Of a DNA stretch of 32,133 nucleotides, positions 1-11,824 are shown one piece after another. How positions within the stretch are numbered: position 1 is the first letter of the stretch; each line of letters starts with the position of its first letter. The notes beneath the pieces were generated by a model. The model saw only the letters and a list, made by a program, of their open reading frames with translations. It searched no databases and had not been told where the DNA came from. Source of the stretch: Priapulus caudatus (Eukaryota; Priapulida; Priapulimorpha; Priapulimorphida; Priapulidae); NCBI RefSeq assembly GCF_000485595.1, contig NW_014577280.1, positions 135,195-167,327 of the forward strand, written 5' to 3'. Made by a program: the position numbers and the translations under genes.

Positions 1-161
1 GCGCGAGAGAGAGAGCCGCAATTAAAACACATTGTCACACACGCACGAAACGGACAAGTAAGCGTAGTATAGGGCGCCCCGCCCTAAAAAAAGAGGCAAT
101 TATGCGAGCGAGCGTAAAACTGCGAGCAAAAAGTGGTCGAAATTAGATGGGCCGCACGCCG

Positions 162-460
162 CGCGATGGCATTTATGGAACACGGTTAAAAAAGGGCGAC
201 GTCGCGTTTGAAAAAAGGGCGACGTCGCAGTTGAAAAAGGGCGACGTCGTGGTTGAAAAAGGGCGACGTCGCGTTTGAAAAAGGGCGACGTCGCGTTTGA
301 TAATGCGCGACGTCGTGTTTGACAAGGGCGACGTCGTGGTTGAAGAATGAATAAAAAACACGACGCGACGGCAATTATGGAACAGAAATGTGCGACGTCG
401 TGCGCGACGTCGCACACTTGAATTGCACGACGCGCGATGGCAATTTTGAAACACCATAGT
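162..460. repeat. GACGTC-centred minisatellite with a longer-period flank
   Basis: Seven tandem units of about 21-23 bp lie at about 186-345. Each is built on GGGCGACGTCGCGTTTG plus an A-run, with the palindrome GACGTC at its centre. Two more GACGTC cores lie near 394-410. A second motif, close to GCGATGGCAATTATGGAACA, recurs at about 162, 364 and 433, so the block has a higher-order arrangement. The short open frames on the minus strand (Arg/Pro/Phe/Ser-rich) come from the repeat and are not a gene. Function is unknown. Confidence 0.85.
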
Positions 461-1249
461 TATGCGCGTTTGACAGACGTTCACTGAAAATTACAACCTA
501 TAATTTAATATTTTTGCTCTTTCTGCCCGTGTTTAGAGCAGAAATATAAATTATATGTATATATATATATATATATATTTATTTATTTATTTATATAGCG
601 CAGTATCAGATGAATTCCTTGCATAAAAGTTGGCCGGATGGTAAATGCAGTTCGGCTATATTTATCTTTTACTTTTACTTGGGCTCTGATAATTATATTT
701 AATTATGTAATGTAATTATATTTTAATTTATTAATATATATAAGATAATTCATTTTAAGTGGGTGATTTTCGCAAAGGTACTTTTATTCTTTAGGCATGG
801 AGTTTCGCTAAGTAGATTTTGTATACGCTAACGTCATTTTCACGCAGCATATAGACGCTTGTAGACGCGTCGCCGTGAGCTACGAGGGTACACGCCACGC
901 CTATCGTGCGTCGAGCAAATGTGTATTATTGTGTCTGACAATGCAATGACCCGCGACTTGATGATTGCCGCCGTTGCCAACTTACGCCGTCTCTTCGCGT
1001 CATATAAATACTTAGACATTCCATGTGTACTAGAGTGATTATAATACACGATAGAAGAACTAAAACCGATTAACAAAACGAATGAAAAATAACAACGAGA
1101 AAACGAAAATGGCGATTCAATGTGACTCTGCATTCCCGACTGAACGCATACGGTATCGAACGTAAACTGGTTCCCAACGTCGTCATGGCTGAGCCACGTG
1201 TTGCTACTGTTAAACACGTGATGCAAGAACGAATCACGCGGGCAGTCAG
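461..1249. other. Unique AT-rich sequence with a TA/TTTA microsatellite
   Basis: No gene is recognisable here. A (TA)n run followed by (TTTA)n lies at about 556-595. A 140-residue open frame runs on the minus strand over 840-1262. It has no family resemblance I recognise and I do not call it a gene. Confidence 0.5.
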
Positions 1250-1296
1250 TATATAAGAGCAACTTGGGGCACGAGCGGTAACTTATAGTTCAGTTT
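1250..1296 (+). promoter_or_regulatory. Possible TATA-box core promoter
   Basis: TATATAAG at 1250-1257 is followed about 42 bases later by TCAGTTT (1290-1296), which resembles an animal initiator. The usual spacing is nearer 30, so the match is imperfect. No convincing coding region follows. If real, it could belong to a degraded retroelement. This is a motif match only. Confidence 0.2.
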
Positions 1297-1828
1297 CTGC
1301 GTTTTGTTCTGTTTATGTTCTGTTCTGTTCTGTGAATGAGATCTGCGTTCAGTCGGCGTCTTATCGCTATACGCTCATTCGTCTCTTCGAACGGAAATCT
1401 CTGAAAATAACAAAACCCTTCGTGACACGTCGCGTTCAACGGCTAATCTCCATCTATACTGTCTCCCCGTCGCGTAATCGGATGTTTGGCCGGGATCTGC
1501 GGCGGGAGCCGGCGTCAGGGGGGAAATGCGAGAGTTTGAAGTATGCCTAATGCAATCTATACGTGGGTGACGCTTGTCTCCGTATCGGCCTCTCTCGTAT
1601 TGTATCGTCGTATTGTATCGTATTGTGCCGTATCTCGGGCCTACTCTTGCCGAAGTCGTGCAGCGATGGTGCTGCAGGTGTTGCACATGCGCAATGCGCG
1701 TGCGCACCGTCAACGTTATACGCAAGTTGGTTAATATATTTTGTTGCTGTTATGTATAGCAGCGGGTTGATAACGATGTTGCATAATGTTGCACTGTGTT
1801 ACACTATGTTACATGTTGCTGCGTGCTG
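1297..1828. other. Unique sequence, nothing recognised
   Basis: This region has a short TTCTG-rich stretch at about 1303-1335, then mixed sequence. Overlapping short open frames show no recognisable domain. No RNA gene was seen. Confidence 0.4.
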
Positions 1829-2350
<522 letters not shown>

Positions 2351-2511
2351 GTATAGATGGGCTATTTTACCGCGTACGCCCGTCATTAGCATTACATCGC
2401 CCCGGCGTTGAAAAGAAGAGAACGCGTACGATGGCACCTGACGCGGCCTTTTGACAAGCGCGGCGAGCGAGACCGTAAGAGGGCTAACGAACACGGGTCT
2501 GAAAGGTCTAT

Positions 2512-2598
2512 CTAGCCAGGCCCTAGCTCTAGAACTATAGCGCTTCGCTCTGCCCTGTGGCAGATCGAAGGGCTATAGTTCTAGAGCTAGCCAGGCCC
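2512..2598. mobile_element. Small hairpin element flanked by 12-bp direct repeats
   Basis: A perfect inverted repeat of 19 bp (CTAGCTCTAGAACTATAGC at 2523-2541 and its complement at 2572-2590) encloses a 30-base loop that carries a second short pair (CTTCG/CGAAG). The direct repeat CTAGCCAGGCCC occurs at 2512-2523 and 2587-2598, overlapping the outer edge of the stem. A hairpin bounded by a direct repeat of this size resembles a very small non-autonomous DNA transposon with a target-site duplication. No superfamily can be assigned from one copy. Confidence 0.5.
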
Positions 2599-2599
2599 A

Positions 2600-3340
2600 T
2601 ACACGGTCCGTGCCTGCGCTGCAGCTATACGCACTCCCGCTGACGCGCGCGCACAAAACGCCTCTCCTTGAATCTTCTTCGGTGCAAATTGCGCGCATTA
2701 CATCTCAATGGCGTCGACGATTCAGCGCCGTTAACAAGCGTGGCATTTTTTTGCGGGATTTTTTTGTCGAAAATGTGAAAACTCGAAAGCGTCGTGTGTC
2801 GCCCGGCGACGTGTAGTTGTATAGATAGCGCATGAAACCTATCAGCGTACGCGCCACTAATCTCGATTTGCTGCTGTACAATCAACAAATCCAAAATAGT
2901 TTTTTGTCCGGAAACGGAATTACTTGCGGTATTGCATATCACTGCCGCAGCAGATAAAGCGACAAGATGCTTTGGCGCTCATTTTTGCGGGCGCGTGATA
3001 TATCAGCCTGCGTTTAGACTCGGCGTTGCAGTCGCGTCGCGGCATCAAGACGGTAGACATTGCCACGTCAAGTCTTCTGAATCTGCTGCGCGTGGCGCTG
3101 TGCTGAGATTTTATTGAAAAAATGTTGATCCGACGAGAGAAAAAGAGAGTAGTTTTTGACATCGCCCCAAGGTTTGAATTTATCGTCCGCGTGTTACGGC
3201 GTGTCACGTCTGACGGGCCCGCTAACAAGCGTTGCTGACGGAGAGAGCCTTCGACACGGAGCATGCTGCTCTGCTGCCGTCACGGAAAGATGATCACGTT
3301 GCGCGCAGATTCTAGTCTTCATTATCATGCGAGCAGAGAA
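2600..3340. other. Unique sequence, nothing recognised
   Basis: Mixed-composition sequence with open frames up to about 115 residues on both strands. None has recognisable motifs. No repeats longer than short homopolymers were noticed. Confidence 0.4.
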
Positions 3341-3347
3341 CACGATC

Positions 3348-3376
3348 TTTCTCTCTCTCTCTCTCTTTCTTTCTCG

Positions 3377-3444
<68 letters not shown>

Positions 3445-3447
3445 TTG

Positions 3448-3528
<81 letters not shown>

Positions 3529-3560
3529 ACTTTCTCACTCTCTCGTTCCTTCGCTCTCTC
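3348..3560. repeat. (CT)n microsatellite
   Basis: A pyrimidine tract of CT dinucleotides with scattered TTT, CGC and CCC interruptions. It gives Ser-Leu frames on one strand and Arg-Glu frames on the other, neither of which is coding. Confidence 0.95.
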
Positions 3561-3604
3561 CCCATCCGCCTGACTCAGGTCTCGCTTTTTCTCGCTTCTC
3601 TCTC

Positions 3605-3717
3605 GGCGTGTGTGTAGTATACGTGTGGGGGGGGTTGTTTTGCGTGCATTTGTTCGTTCGTGCGTACGTGCGTACGTGCGTACATGCATGCGTGCGCGTG
3701 TGTGCGTGTGTGTAGCA
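3605..3717. repeat. GT-rich tract with (CGTA)n-like segment
   Basis: GTGTG-rich sequence with a G-run near 3627 and repeated CGTGCGTA units at about 3659-3690, downstream of the CT tract. Confidence 0.75.
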
Positions 3718-5548
3718 GGTGCACTTTCATCTTCGTTTTCATCTAAATAATATGTAATATGAATGCTGGAGCATGTAAGGCATCTCGCCTTAAAAACCTT
3801 TTTACCGCTGAAACTCAATTAGCGAACTATTTTTACACGTTTAACAACCGCATAGGAAAAGAAAAAACCTGTAGGTAAAAAAGGTTCTACGCAAATGAAG
3901 TCTATAACCAGGCATCGGTGAAGCATGTTATAGCTGTACCTACCCGCGCGTGCGCGCCCGATAAGATGTTGAAACGCCGTTGCCATAGAAACGAGTAAGA
4001 TGGTTTAACACAATTTCATGCCTCGAGAACATTCTGTAATTCACAATGTAGCGTGTCGTATTGTCAGCCGTGTGTCAGCCAGCCTGAGATGGCGTTATAT
4101 TTTGGCCCGAGGCTTGCTCATATACAATGCACTGCTCCACTCATTGAGGTTAATACTACACGGGTAATGTCGAATTATTGTTTAATCTGATGGAATCCGC
4201 TATATCATCCTATGTGCAATACGTACGTGTCTGCTGCGCAAGCGGGCACAATCCGCTTCAGTCGGACTGAAAACATTGATTAGAATATTCTTTAGAAAAA
4301 CGTCGTTGCAGCGGCAATCCCGGCGGTGCGTTATTATTTCGAAATATAAGCAACGTGATTTCCCGAGTGTTTCCAGTGTTGGTGATTGAAATATAATAAT
4401 AAAAAACACCGTTTCTATATTGTTTCAATATATTCTATTGATAAAAATAAATACGAAAGACTACGCACAAGACATAATATAATATAACAATAATAAATAC
4501 GCAATAACATGGTAACAAGAATTGTATATATATCGCACGGGGGGGGGGAGGATTGGAAAGGAAGGCGTCTGCTAAGACGTGACTCGGATGGCGTTTGCTG
4601 TTGATACAAGCCACAACCGGTATCACGAATCACGCAAAGGATGTAAACAGATTTCAGCGGGCCAATAATTTTGTATACATGAGATTGCTCGCCGCGAGCC
4701 ACGGATTCGTGCGGCCTCATCACGTGGAGAAGAAGTGAAGCCATGCTGCACGCCATGTTTGTGCTGCACTCCGCTGCAGCCAGTTAACCGAGTTTGGTGA
4801 ATATCAGATGTGGAAGGTATGCCCTCCTGTTTATATAAACACGTCAGAGCCGATTGCATGCAACCCGGGCGCGCGCGTATCCGCAAATATTTTCCCCCCG
4901 CAAACGAGCTAACTGCTGCAAACAAAGTTGTTATCGGAAGCGTTGCTCAGACGCGTGGCACACCGCGCGCGGGATAGCGTTGTGTAATTCCCACGTTTTG
5001 CGAATGCTTGCCTGCCCCGTGTAGATGTGTGACACGTGCGCTAATAATGTGACAAAACACACATTCCTCGCCGAGAGGCTTATCATAAGAAACCCCTTCT
5101 ATACTCACAACGAGGCCAGACAATCAAAACTACGTTACAATAAACGCGTACTAGTTCAGTACTATACGATCGAAGACATGTTTCCGTATATGGATGGATC
5201 AGGCGTGTGGGGAGTATCAGGAACGCTCCGATAAGGCCAGTCAATCGTCGTCATGCAGCCGCGCAGAAAGATTCTATTGGGACTCATCAGGCCACCGTAA
5301 CGAGCGTAAACGCAGCGATATTACCCGCACGCGACGGATAAACACATTCGCTGTGACCTATTACAGGATTGTGTCGCACTGATGGTCATGCTACCGTGCA
5401 CGTGCGAGTATGATATCAAATTAAATATTAATACTCATGTTGTTGTTAATGTTGGTATGTATCATTTCATAACGGAGGGGAGGGGGCTCGGCTGGCTGAT
5501 TCCCAGTCTGGTGAGAGATAGGCGACTGTGATCGCTAGTGGGATTCTC
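3718..5548. other. Unique sequence, nothing recognised
   Basis: About 1.8 kb without a supportable gene or obvious repeat. A G-run lies near 4540. Short open frames on both strands lack recognisable features. I found no tRNA, rRNA or inverted repeat of note. Confidence 0.4.

Positions 5549-5593
<45 letters not shown>
5549..5593. repeat. (AAT)n microsatellite
   Basis: About fifteen uninterrupted AAT trinucleotides. Confidence 0.97.
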
Positions 5594-6047
5594 GGAAGGA
5601 CCCAACGAATCCTTTCTCTGCCAAACTATTTTTTAGTCATTATGGGAGACATGCGAGCAATGAGACATAGGAGGGCTATACCTCCAATAGAATGTTACCA
5701 TTGCTGATACAGCCATCCAGCTATAACCAGCAAAACTGAGACGAACTGCTCGTGATAGGGATGATTGGATAACCTAAATTTGTCTGCTTCCATGGACCAT
5801 CATCCGTGTGTAAGAAAGGCGCGGTAACTATAGCGATCTTCTGCCTAGCCTTCCTCCTACATCTACTGCTGCTCCTCCGCATGTGGCATCGACGGTACGC
5901 CTCTCCCGCTATGTCTGTTTTTTCTTCACCATTCATTGCTTCATTCGTTCGCTACTAGTTTTCACATTTTCATTAGTTTTCAGTTTCGAGCGCTGCTGGC
6001 GACTGTGCGCGGTAGAGATGACGCATATACGTACGTCTCTTAATTTA

Positions 6048-6077
6048 CTCTTCCTCCCGCTCCCTCTTCCGCTCCCC

Positions 6078-6135
<58 letters not shown>

Positions 6136-6331
6136 TTCGCGCGCGCTCTCTTTGTCTCTGTCTTTCTTTCTCTTTCTCTTTCTCTGTCTCTTTCCCTATC
6201 TCTATTTCTCTCTCTCTCCCCCTCTTTTCTCACCCCCTTTCTCTGTCTCCCTTTCTCTCTCATTTTCCCTCCTTTCCCTCCGTTCTCTTTCTCTCTCTCT
6301 CTCTCTCGCTCTCTCTCTCTCTCTCGCTCTC

Positions 6332-6364
<33 letters not shown>

Positions 6365-6384
6365 GTATCATTATCTCTCTCGAT
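6048..6384. repeat. (CT)n-rich tract
   Basis: Pyrimidine-rich tract with pure (CT)n cores at about 6080-6132 and 6288-6362, joined by TTTCTC-rich sequence. All open frames across it are repeat-derived. The 450 bases before it (5594-6047) show nothing recognisable. Confidence 0.95.
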
Positions 6385-6627
6385 CCGTCGTAGCAAGACG
6401 ACACGCTCGCTAACTGTGTGCAATCGGAGTCTCACGACGACCAGCGCCTCCGCCACTCGCCTGCCCCACGACTTGATCGATGACCAGAATTCGCCTATTT
6501 CAATAGTGAGCCCGAGATAGATTTAAACGGACAATAAAAGGGAGATCGATGGCGATTACTTTTTTTTCGCTCCGTGATCGCGATAGTGGCGAGCGACTGT
6601 ATCAAAAACAACCTTTGTCTGTGCTCC
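6385..6627. other. Unique sequence, nothing recognised
   Basis: Short unique interval between the CT tract and the GT microsatellite. No gene was seen. Confidence 0.35.
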
Positions 6628-6629
6628 GT

Positions 6630-6662
<33 letters not shown>

Positions 6663-6708
6663 GTGATGTGTGCTGTTGTGTGTGTGTATGTGTTGTGTGT
6701 GTGGCTTG
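6628..6708. repeat. (GT)n microsatellite
   Basis: Pure (GT)n at about 6636-6661, followed by GTGTGT with A and TT interruptions. Confidence 0.92.
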
Positions 6709-6908
6709 GGTGCATGTTAGACGCCCAGCTAAAATTGTTAAATTGGTTGATGCGGATAGATGATTGATTGGATAGATTTGAGTGGCACTACGGCTACGGA
6801 CTTTTTATCTAAATGCAAATTCTATCTCCAAATTCTTAAATTTCTGGCAAATTTTCTTTCCTTATTACTATTATTATGTGTTGCTATTATCAGAAGTAGA
6901 TAATAGGA

Positions 6909-6910
<2 letters not shown>

Positions 6911-6943
<33 letters not shown>
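6911..6943. repeat. (TTA)n microsatellite
   Basis: Eleven TTA units. Confidence 0.97.
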
Positions 6944-6944
<1 letters not shown>

Positions 6945-6989
6945 TTTGCTATATGTGATAGTGTGGCCCGATGCGAATGCATATTAGAG

Positions 6990-7124
6990 GACTCTCTCTC
7001 TCGCTCCTCTCCTCTCTCTCTCTTCTCTCACTCTGCTGTTCTCTCAACTCCTCTCATCTACTATATTATATTATATATATAGAGAGAGAGAGAGAGAGCA
7101 AAAGAGAGAGAGAGAGAGAGAAAG
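6990..7124. repeat. CT tract, TA run and GA tract in mirror arrangement
   Basis: CT-rich sequence (about 6991-7055), a short (TA) run (about 7064-7080) and (GA)n (7081-7123). The outer tracts are complementary, so the block could fold as an imperfect hairpin. Confidence 0.8.
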
Positions 7125-8244
7125 TCTATTGCTCCTTGACATTAAAGGTGCTAATTATGTCAAATAGTAATTAACGTATGCGAAGGGAACGTGTTTGATG
7201 ACGTCAAACACGAACAGGGTTAAATTGTAGAAGATATAGTTATCCAGTCAGCGCCTTTCAAACAGAGCGTTAGCCATGAAACCGCCTTTTGTTTGAACTG
7301 GACATTATTACACACAGAGTTGACGGGAAATCAATAAGCGACCCGAGTGCCAATAGAATAACGCTCTGTCACGACTGCCATAGTTCCGCGCGTGCGACGT
7401 GCGTACATTCGCCAAGCTTGCTTTTCTTAGAAACAATGCACGTCATCGATCGTGACACCTGAGTGGGCTACGTGGGCCTAAAGGTCAGGGGTGACGCTTC
7501 TCGGGCAAGGTCGGCTACGTAGTTGGACAGAAAAGTTAAATGATTGTTGGTTTGTGGTAAAGGCACTAAAATTAGTGTATGTGATGTTAGGGGGGGGGGG
7601 TGCTAAATGCTTTTAGATACAGAGTGCCGAGCTGAATTTTTCCCGTCATGCGCGTAACAGTGGAAAATCCAAGATGGCAGTCGCGCGATTCAATTTAAAT
7701 GTGTATTAACTGTCCTATCTATTACGGCAAAAAACGTCTATCGTTATGGAAAAATTCAGCTTGGCACTATATCTGAAATCATTTACTACCCCGTTAACAT
7801 CATATACATCCGTTTTGGTGTTTTTACCACAAACCCACAATTCTTCTTGTTATTTACACATATCTGCTCCACTACGGCTGCAGCCCGCCCCTGTCTCTCT
7901 AGTTAGCACAGCACATGGATCCCCATTTCTTATCCGTATACGATGATACACTAAGCTTCGAGCGCGTTGTGTGCTCGTATTCGAATCTAATCATTCGAAT
8001 GAGATGCTAAATAAATTGCTATATATGTCCGATCGGAAGCTCATGATGAAACAGTTATCAACGATCAGTTTAATCATCTACTTTCCGATGGGATGTACGG
8101 CGGAGGGAGAGCTGTGCGTACACATGTGCGAGAATGTTACTCGTTGCACCATGATCGCCGAAATATTGTAGTATTCGTAATGTCTAACGTAATTTTGCTC
8201 ATAACTTTCAGCATTCCCATCCCACGATAATAGATCCAGCGCTA
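7125..8244. other. Unique sequence with a small TGACGTCA palindrome
   Basis: No gene recognised. A perfect 9-bp inverted repeat CGTGTTTGA/TCAAACACG at 7190-7212 surrounds TGACGTCA, which matches the consensus cAMP-response element. A G-run lies near 7590. Functional binding is not implied. Confidence 0.4.
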
Positions 8245-8995
8245 ATTCCATCACACACGGCGATAATGCTACCACACATAGCGGCACTGTCACCACACAC
8301 AGCGGCACTGTCACCAAGTGTAGCGGTACTGTCACCACATGTAGCGGTACTGTCACTACATGTAGTGGCACTGCATGTCACCACATGTAGCGGTACTGTC
8401 ACCACGTGTGGCGGTACTGTCACCACGTGTAGCGGCACTGTTACCACATGTAGCGGTACTGTCACTACATGTAGCGGTGCTGTCAGCACATGTGGCGGTA
8501 CTGTCACCACATGTAGCGGTACTGCCACCACATGTAGCTGTATTGTCACCACATGTAGCGGTCCTGGCACCACGTGCAGCGGTACTGTCACCACGTGTAG
8601 CGGTACTGTTGCCACATGTGGCGGTACTGTCACCACATGTAGCGGTACTGCCACCGCACGCAGCGGTACTGTCACCACATGCAGTGGTACTGCCACCACA
8701 TGTAGCGGTACTGTCACCACATGTAGCGATACTGTCACCACATGTAGCGGTACTGTCACCACGTGTAGCGGTACTGTCACCACATGTAGCGGTACTGTCA
8801 CCACATGCAGCGGTCCTGTCACCACGTGTAGCGGTACTGTCGCCACACATTGTGACACACCCACCATACATAGAAGCATATTACCACCACACCTAGCAGC
8901 AATTCGACCACACGCAGCGACACTGTCAGCACACATATCGGCACCGCTACCACACATTGCGACAATATCATCGCACATGGCTACACTGCTCCAGA
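8245..8995. repeat. 21-bp minisatellite (about 28 or more units)
   Basis: The tandem unit is about CACATGTAGCGGTACTGTCAC (21 bp), near-uniform between about 8320 and 8850 and increasingly divergent towards both edges. This is the usual pattern when unequal exchange homogenises the centre. Because 21 is a multiple of three, frames stay open on both strands and read as heptapeptide repeats such as SGTVTTC, PHVAVLS and VVTVPLH. There is no adjoining non-repetitive domain, signal peptide or convincing splice structure, so the 291-, 256- and 173-residue frames are not called as genes. Each unit contains CATGTG or CACATG, an E-box-like core. Confidence 0.92.
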
Positions 8996-9237
8996 CGGGC
9001 GCTCATGCAACAGTCTCGCTCGCACGCGTATCTGCCTCGTCATTCCCCAGACAGACGTCGGCAGACCTGTTGATAGAAGCTTTTAGACTTTATATTCGCT
9101 CGCCGACGGGAAGCTGCAGCGCTCTCGCGCGCCTCACCTAGCAGGTTTATCCGACGAACACCCGTGCTGATGCCATAAACGGACTGATTTATTGCATCTA
9201 ATAATAGATCCCAGATTGCTCGAGCAGCTGTATCGTA
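8996..9237. other. Unique sequence between minisatellite and GA tract
   Basis: No gene or repeat recognised. Confidence 0.35.
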
Positions 9238-9314
9238 GACAGAGAGAAAGCTAGAGAGAGAGAGAGAGAGAGAGAAAAAGGGGGGAGAGACAGAGAGAAA
9301 GAGAGTGAGAGAGG

Positions 9315-9350
<36 letters not shown>

Positions 9351-9480
9351 TAGAGGGGGAAAGGGAGAGAGAGAGAGAGAGAGAGAGTGAAAGTATGTGT
9401 GTGAGAGAGAGGTAGAGATAGATCGATAGAAAAAAAGAAAGTGAGACAGAGAGCACGTAATAGAGTGAAAGAAAAAATAA
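9238..9480. repeat. (GA)n-rich tract
   Basis: Purine-rich GA dinucleotide tract with AAA, GGG and GTGT interruptions. All open frames are repeat-derived. Confidence 0.92.
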
Positions 9481-9514
9481 GAGAACAAAAAAGAAGTAGC
9501 GAGCGAGCGGGCGA

Positions 9515-9748
9515 GAGAGATAGACAGACAGGCAGACAGACAGACAGACAGACAGACTGACTGACAGACAGACAATTAGACGGATAGACAGACAGACAGA
9601 TAGACAGATAAATAGACAGACAGACGGACAGACAAACAGGCAGACAGACAGACAGGCAGACAGACGGACGGATGGACGAACGGACGGACCGACCGACGAA
9701 CGAACGAACGGACAGAGAGACAAGCAGACAGACAGACAGACAGACAAT

Positions 9749-9788
<40 letters not shown>

Positions 9789-9811
9789 TAGACAGACAGA
9801 CAGACAGATAA

Positions 9812-9848
<37 letters not shown>

Positions 9849-9895
9849 TAGGCAGATAGACAGATAGACAAATAGACAGATAGACAGAAAGAATG
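9515..9895. repeat. (GACA)n tetranucleotide repeat
   Basis: CAGA/GACA tetranucleotide repeats with GATA, GACG, GACT and AATT variants. The cleanest stretch is about 9750-9850. Minus-strand frames read as Cys-Leu-Ser-Val repeats and are not coding. Confidence 0.95.
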
Positions 9896-9972
9896 ACAGA
9901 CAGAGAATGGAAGAGAAGGGGAAAGCGAATGAGAGATAGAAAGATAGCTAGAGAGTCAGAGACAGACAGCCA

Positions 9973-9973
<1 letters not shown>

Positions 9974-10028
<55 letters not shown>
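9974..10028. repeat. (CA)n microsatellite abutting a gap
   Basis: About 27 uninterrupted CA units run directly into an N run, so the true length is unknown. Confidence 0.97.
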
Positions 10029-10038
10029 NNNNNNNNNN
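10029..10038. other. Assembly gap (10 N)
   Basis: Ten ambiguous bases separate the (CA)n tract from the left end of the 10039-13850 inverted-repeat element. Sequence on the two sides may not be contiguous in the genome. Confidence 0.95.
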
Positions 10039-10640
10039 TTTGGATGCGCCGGATCGAATTCCTGGTGTATTTAAGACACTGACAGAAGTATGATTTATCC
10101 CCCTAAAAACGTCGTTCACTAGACGATCATCTAATAACCATCCACCGCGTTACTAAGTTTAACATTTAAAACAAGTATTGATTATGAAGCTTTACGGAAC
10201 CTCCGACAAACCGACAGATACTCGAACTAAAGAATCATACAACCATAGATTTTTGATTGAATACAGCAAACAATAAGAATATAATTTGTGCCTTATTGAA
10301 ATTAACAGAAACTATTGTATCACAATCCGTCCAGGAAGAAGTAACCAACCTCTATGGCAACCTGCTAAAAAATTAACTTACAGGCATGTCCCCAAATCCC
10401 GAAGTACAAAACTAGCTCCTATACACTCAATAACTGTATAGTAACAATAATTGTACAAATTATAACTTATAGTACAGACAATTTTAGTGCGATAAACTGG
10501 AAAGAGTCACATCTTCTGGGACACTCGCCTTCGGCGTCCCCATACCCGATCCTCTGATCTTGCTCATCCATCTCCGGTTTCTCTGGTTGCCGGGTAAACT
10601 TACAGTCGCTGGTTCTCAGCAGTTGATCTACAGCCAGACA
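10039..10640 (+). repeat. Left arm of the 3.8-kb inverted-repeat element
   Basis: Reverse complement matches the sequence at about 11825-12345 and then 13783-13848. Clear anchors are AAGCTT with flanks at 10187 (partner 12257), TAAACTTACAGTC at about 10596 (partner 11845-11866) and the outer end TTTGGATGC at 10039 (partner GCATCCAAA at 13840-13848). Identity is visible but interrupted by many small insertions and deletions. A 91-residue minus-strand frame lies in this arm, but its partner arm does not keep it open, so it is not called. The outer boundary is cut by the gap. Confidence 0.82.
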
Positions 10641-11824
10641 GCAATCAGTACAGCTTTTCACAACACCACAGCTAATGGATCTGAGCAAAATCTGGGAGGA
10701 TGCCACAGCTCGCCTTGTCTGTGTAGAGGTCCATACTTGCACATCGGAGTTCAGAACCCACCCCCATCATTCTGAGGGGTAAGAGTGTTAAATAAGGCCA
10801 TCTTGTCCCCTGATGGACACCTACTAGAACAGTGGGTACTGTCGCAGGCTGAGACGGTGGAGGGAGGCCGTCTGTGGCAACTTATTCTATGTACACGCTC
10901 CTCTTCTCTTGTGCAGCAAGCATTTAGGAAGACTTTGTGGCGCCAACCTAAAGCTTGCGGTGAATCCTATACAGCAAGGGGAGGAAATCTGTTTTGACTT
11001 GTGTACATATGCGAGCTGATAATGATGCTCACCCCTGCTTTTAAACAATTCGTCTGTTGACGGTCCTGCCTACAGGGTAAAATTCGCTGTGCTCCGCTGT
11101 AGAGCGCAATCGTTCATCCGCAGGCATCTTTGACTGAACAAGCCGGCGGTCTTACCGCGACACGCCAAAGAAAGACCATAGATAGGGTTGTGTCACAACC
11201 GTTACGCCCCGACAAGTTGCATTGTTGAGCAAGCGGAGAGGCGTGTTGAGCTGGAGAGGAGAGAATCGGGGCGACGCGCTTGGACAATGCGAGATCCGAG
11301 ATATCCAGGCAACCGAGAGGATGGTAGTCGCACGGTTGTTAATGTCCGAGATATGATACGCCAGTGCTTAGTTTGGTGAAAGCCATCATAACTAAGATGT
11401 CACTCGGTCCTCGGCGACCACACCATGACAACACATGGCTTCTCTCACAGAGAGCTGCCATTGGCTTTCGTACAAAATATAGCTCTGGCATCAGCTAACA
11501 GCACACTGCTAACGTAGTAAGCTCACACTTCTAGCCTAGCCTACCATCAACGAAGACGCGAGTATGAGGGCAGCCAATAAACTTGGTTTGTTTTTTGGAT
11601 TCGAGAGCACAGCAAGCGTCCCGGCTTATCAACTTACAGTCGCGCAACAATTGTCAAAAGCCGTCTAACGTGCTCCCTGAGTTACTAGAGAGTGCATACT
11701 AGAGGGCATCTTGTGTGGTAACGCATGTCCTAAGATACTTGGGGTTGCAGGAAATCTCTATGCAAAAGATGAGTCATAGTGTCTTCGCGAGTGGGAAAGT
11801 AGTAGAATGATGGAGCTGATTTCG
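10641..11824. other. Central region of the 3.8-kb inverted-repeat element
   Basis: Between the arms I find no recognisable gene. A perfect short palindrome, GGTTGTG-T-CACAACC, lies at about 11187-11201 near the geometric centre. Weak similarity between about 10800-10840 and 11680-11720 suggests the arms may extend further inward in decayed form. No transposase motif is visible. Confidence 0.5.

Noticed and set aside
183-345. CRISPR-like array
   Set aside because: The short repeats are directly tandem with no unique spacers, and the sequence context is eukaryotic.
840-1262. 140-residue minus-strand open frame in unique sequence
   Set aside because: No recognisable motif or domain and no supporting signals apart from length. 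It could be chance.
7199-7206. TGACGTCA as a functional cAMP-response element
   Set aside because: An eight-base palindrome with no nearby promoter or gene. Chance or part of the local inverted repeat.
8208-9141. Long open frames (256-291 residues) over the 21-bp repeat
   Set aside because: Every frame is open because the unit length is a multiple of three and the unit lacks stops. The translations are pure heptad repeats with no unique domain, and several overlap on both strands.
10467-10742. 91-residue minus-strand frame
   Set aside because: It lies mostly in the arm of the 10039-13850 inverted repeat, and the matching arm has not kept the frame open.
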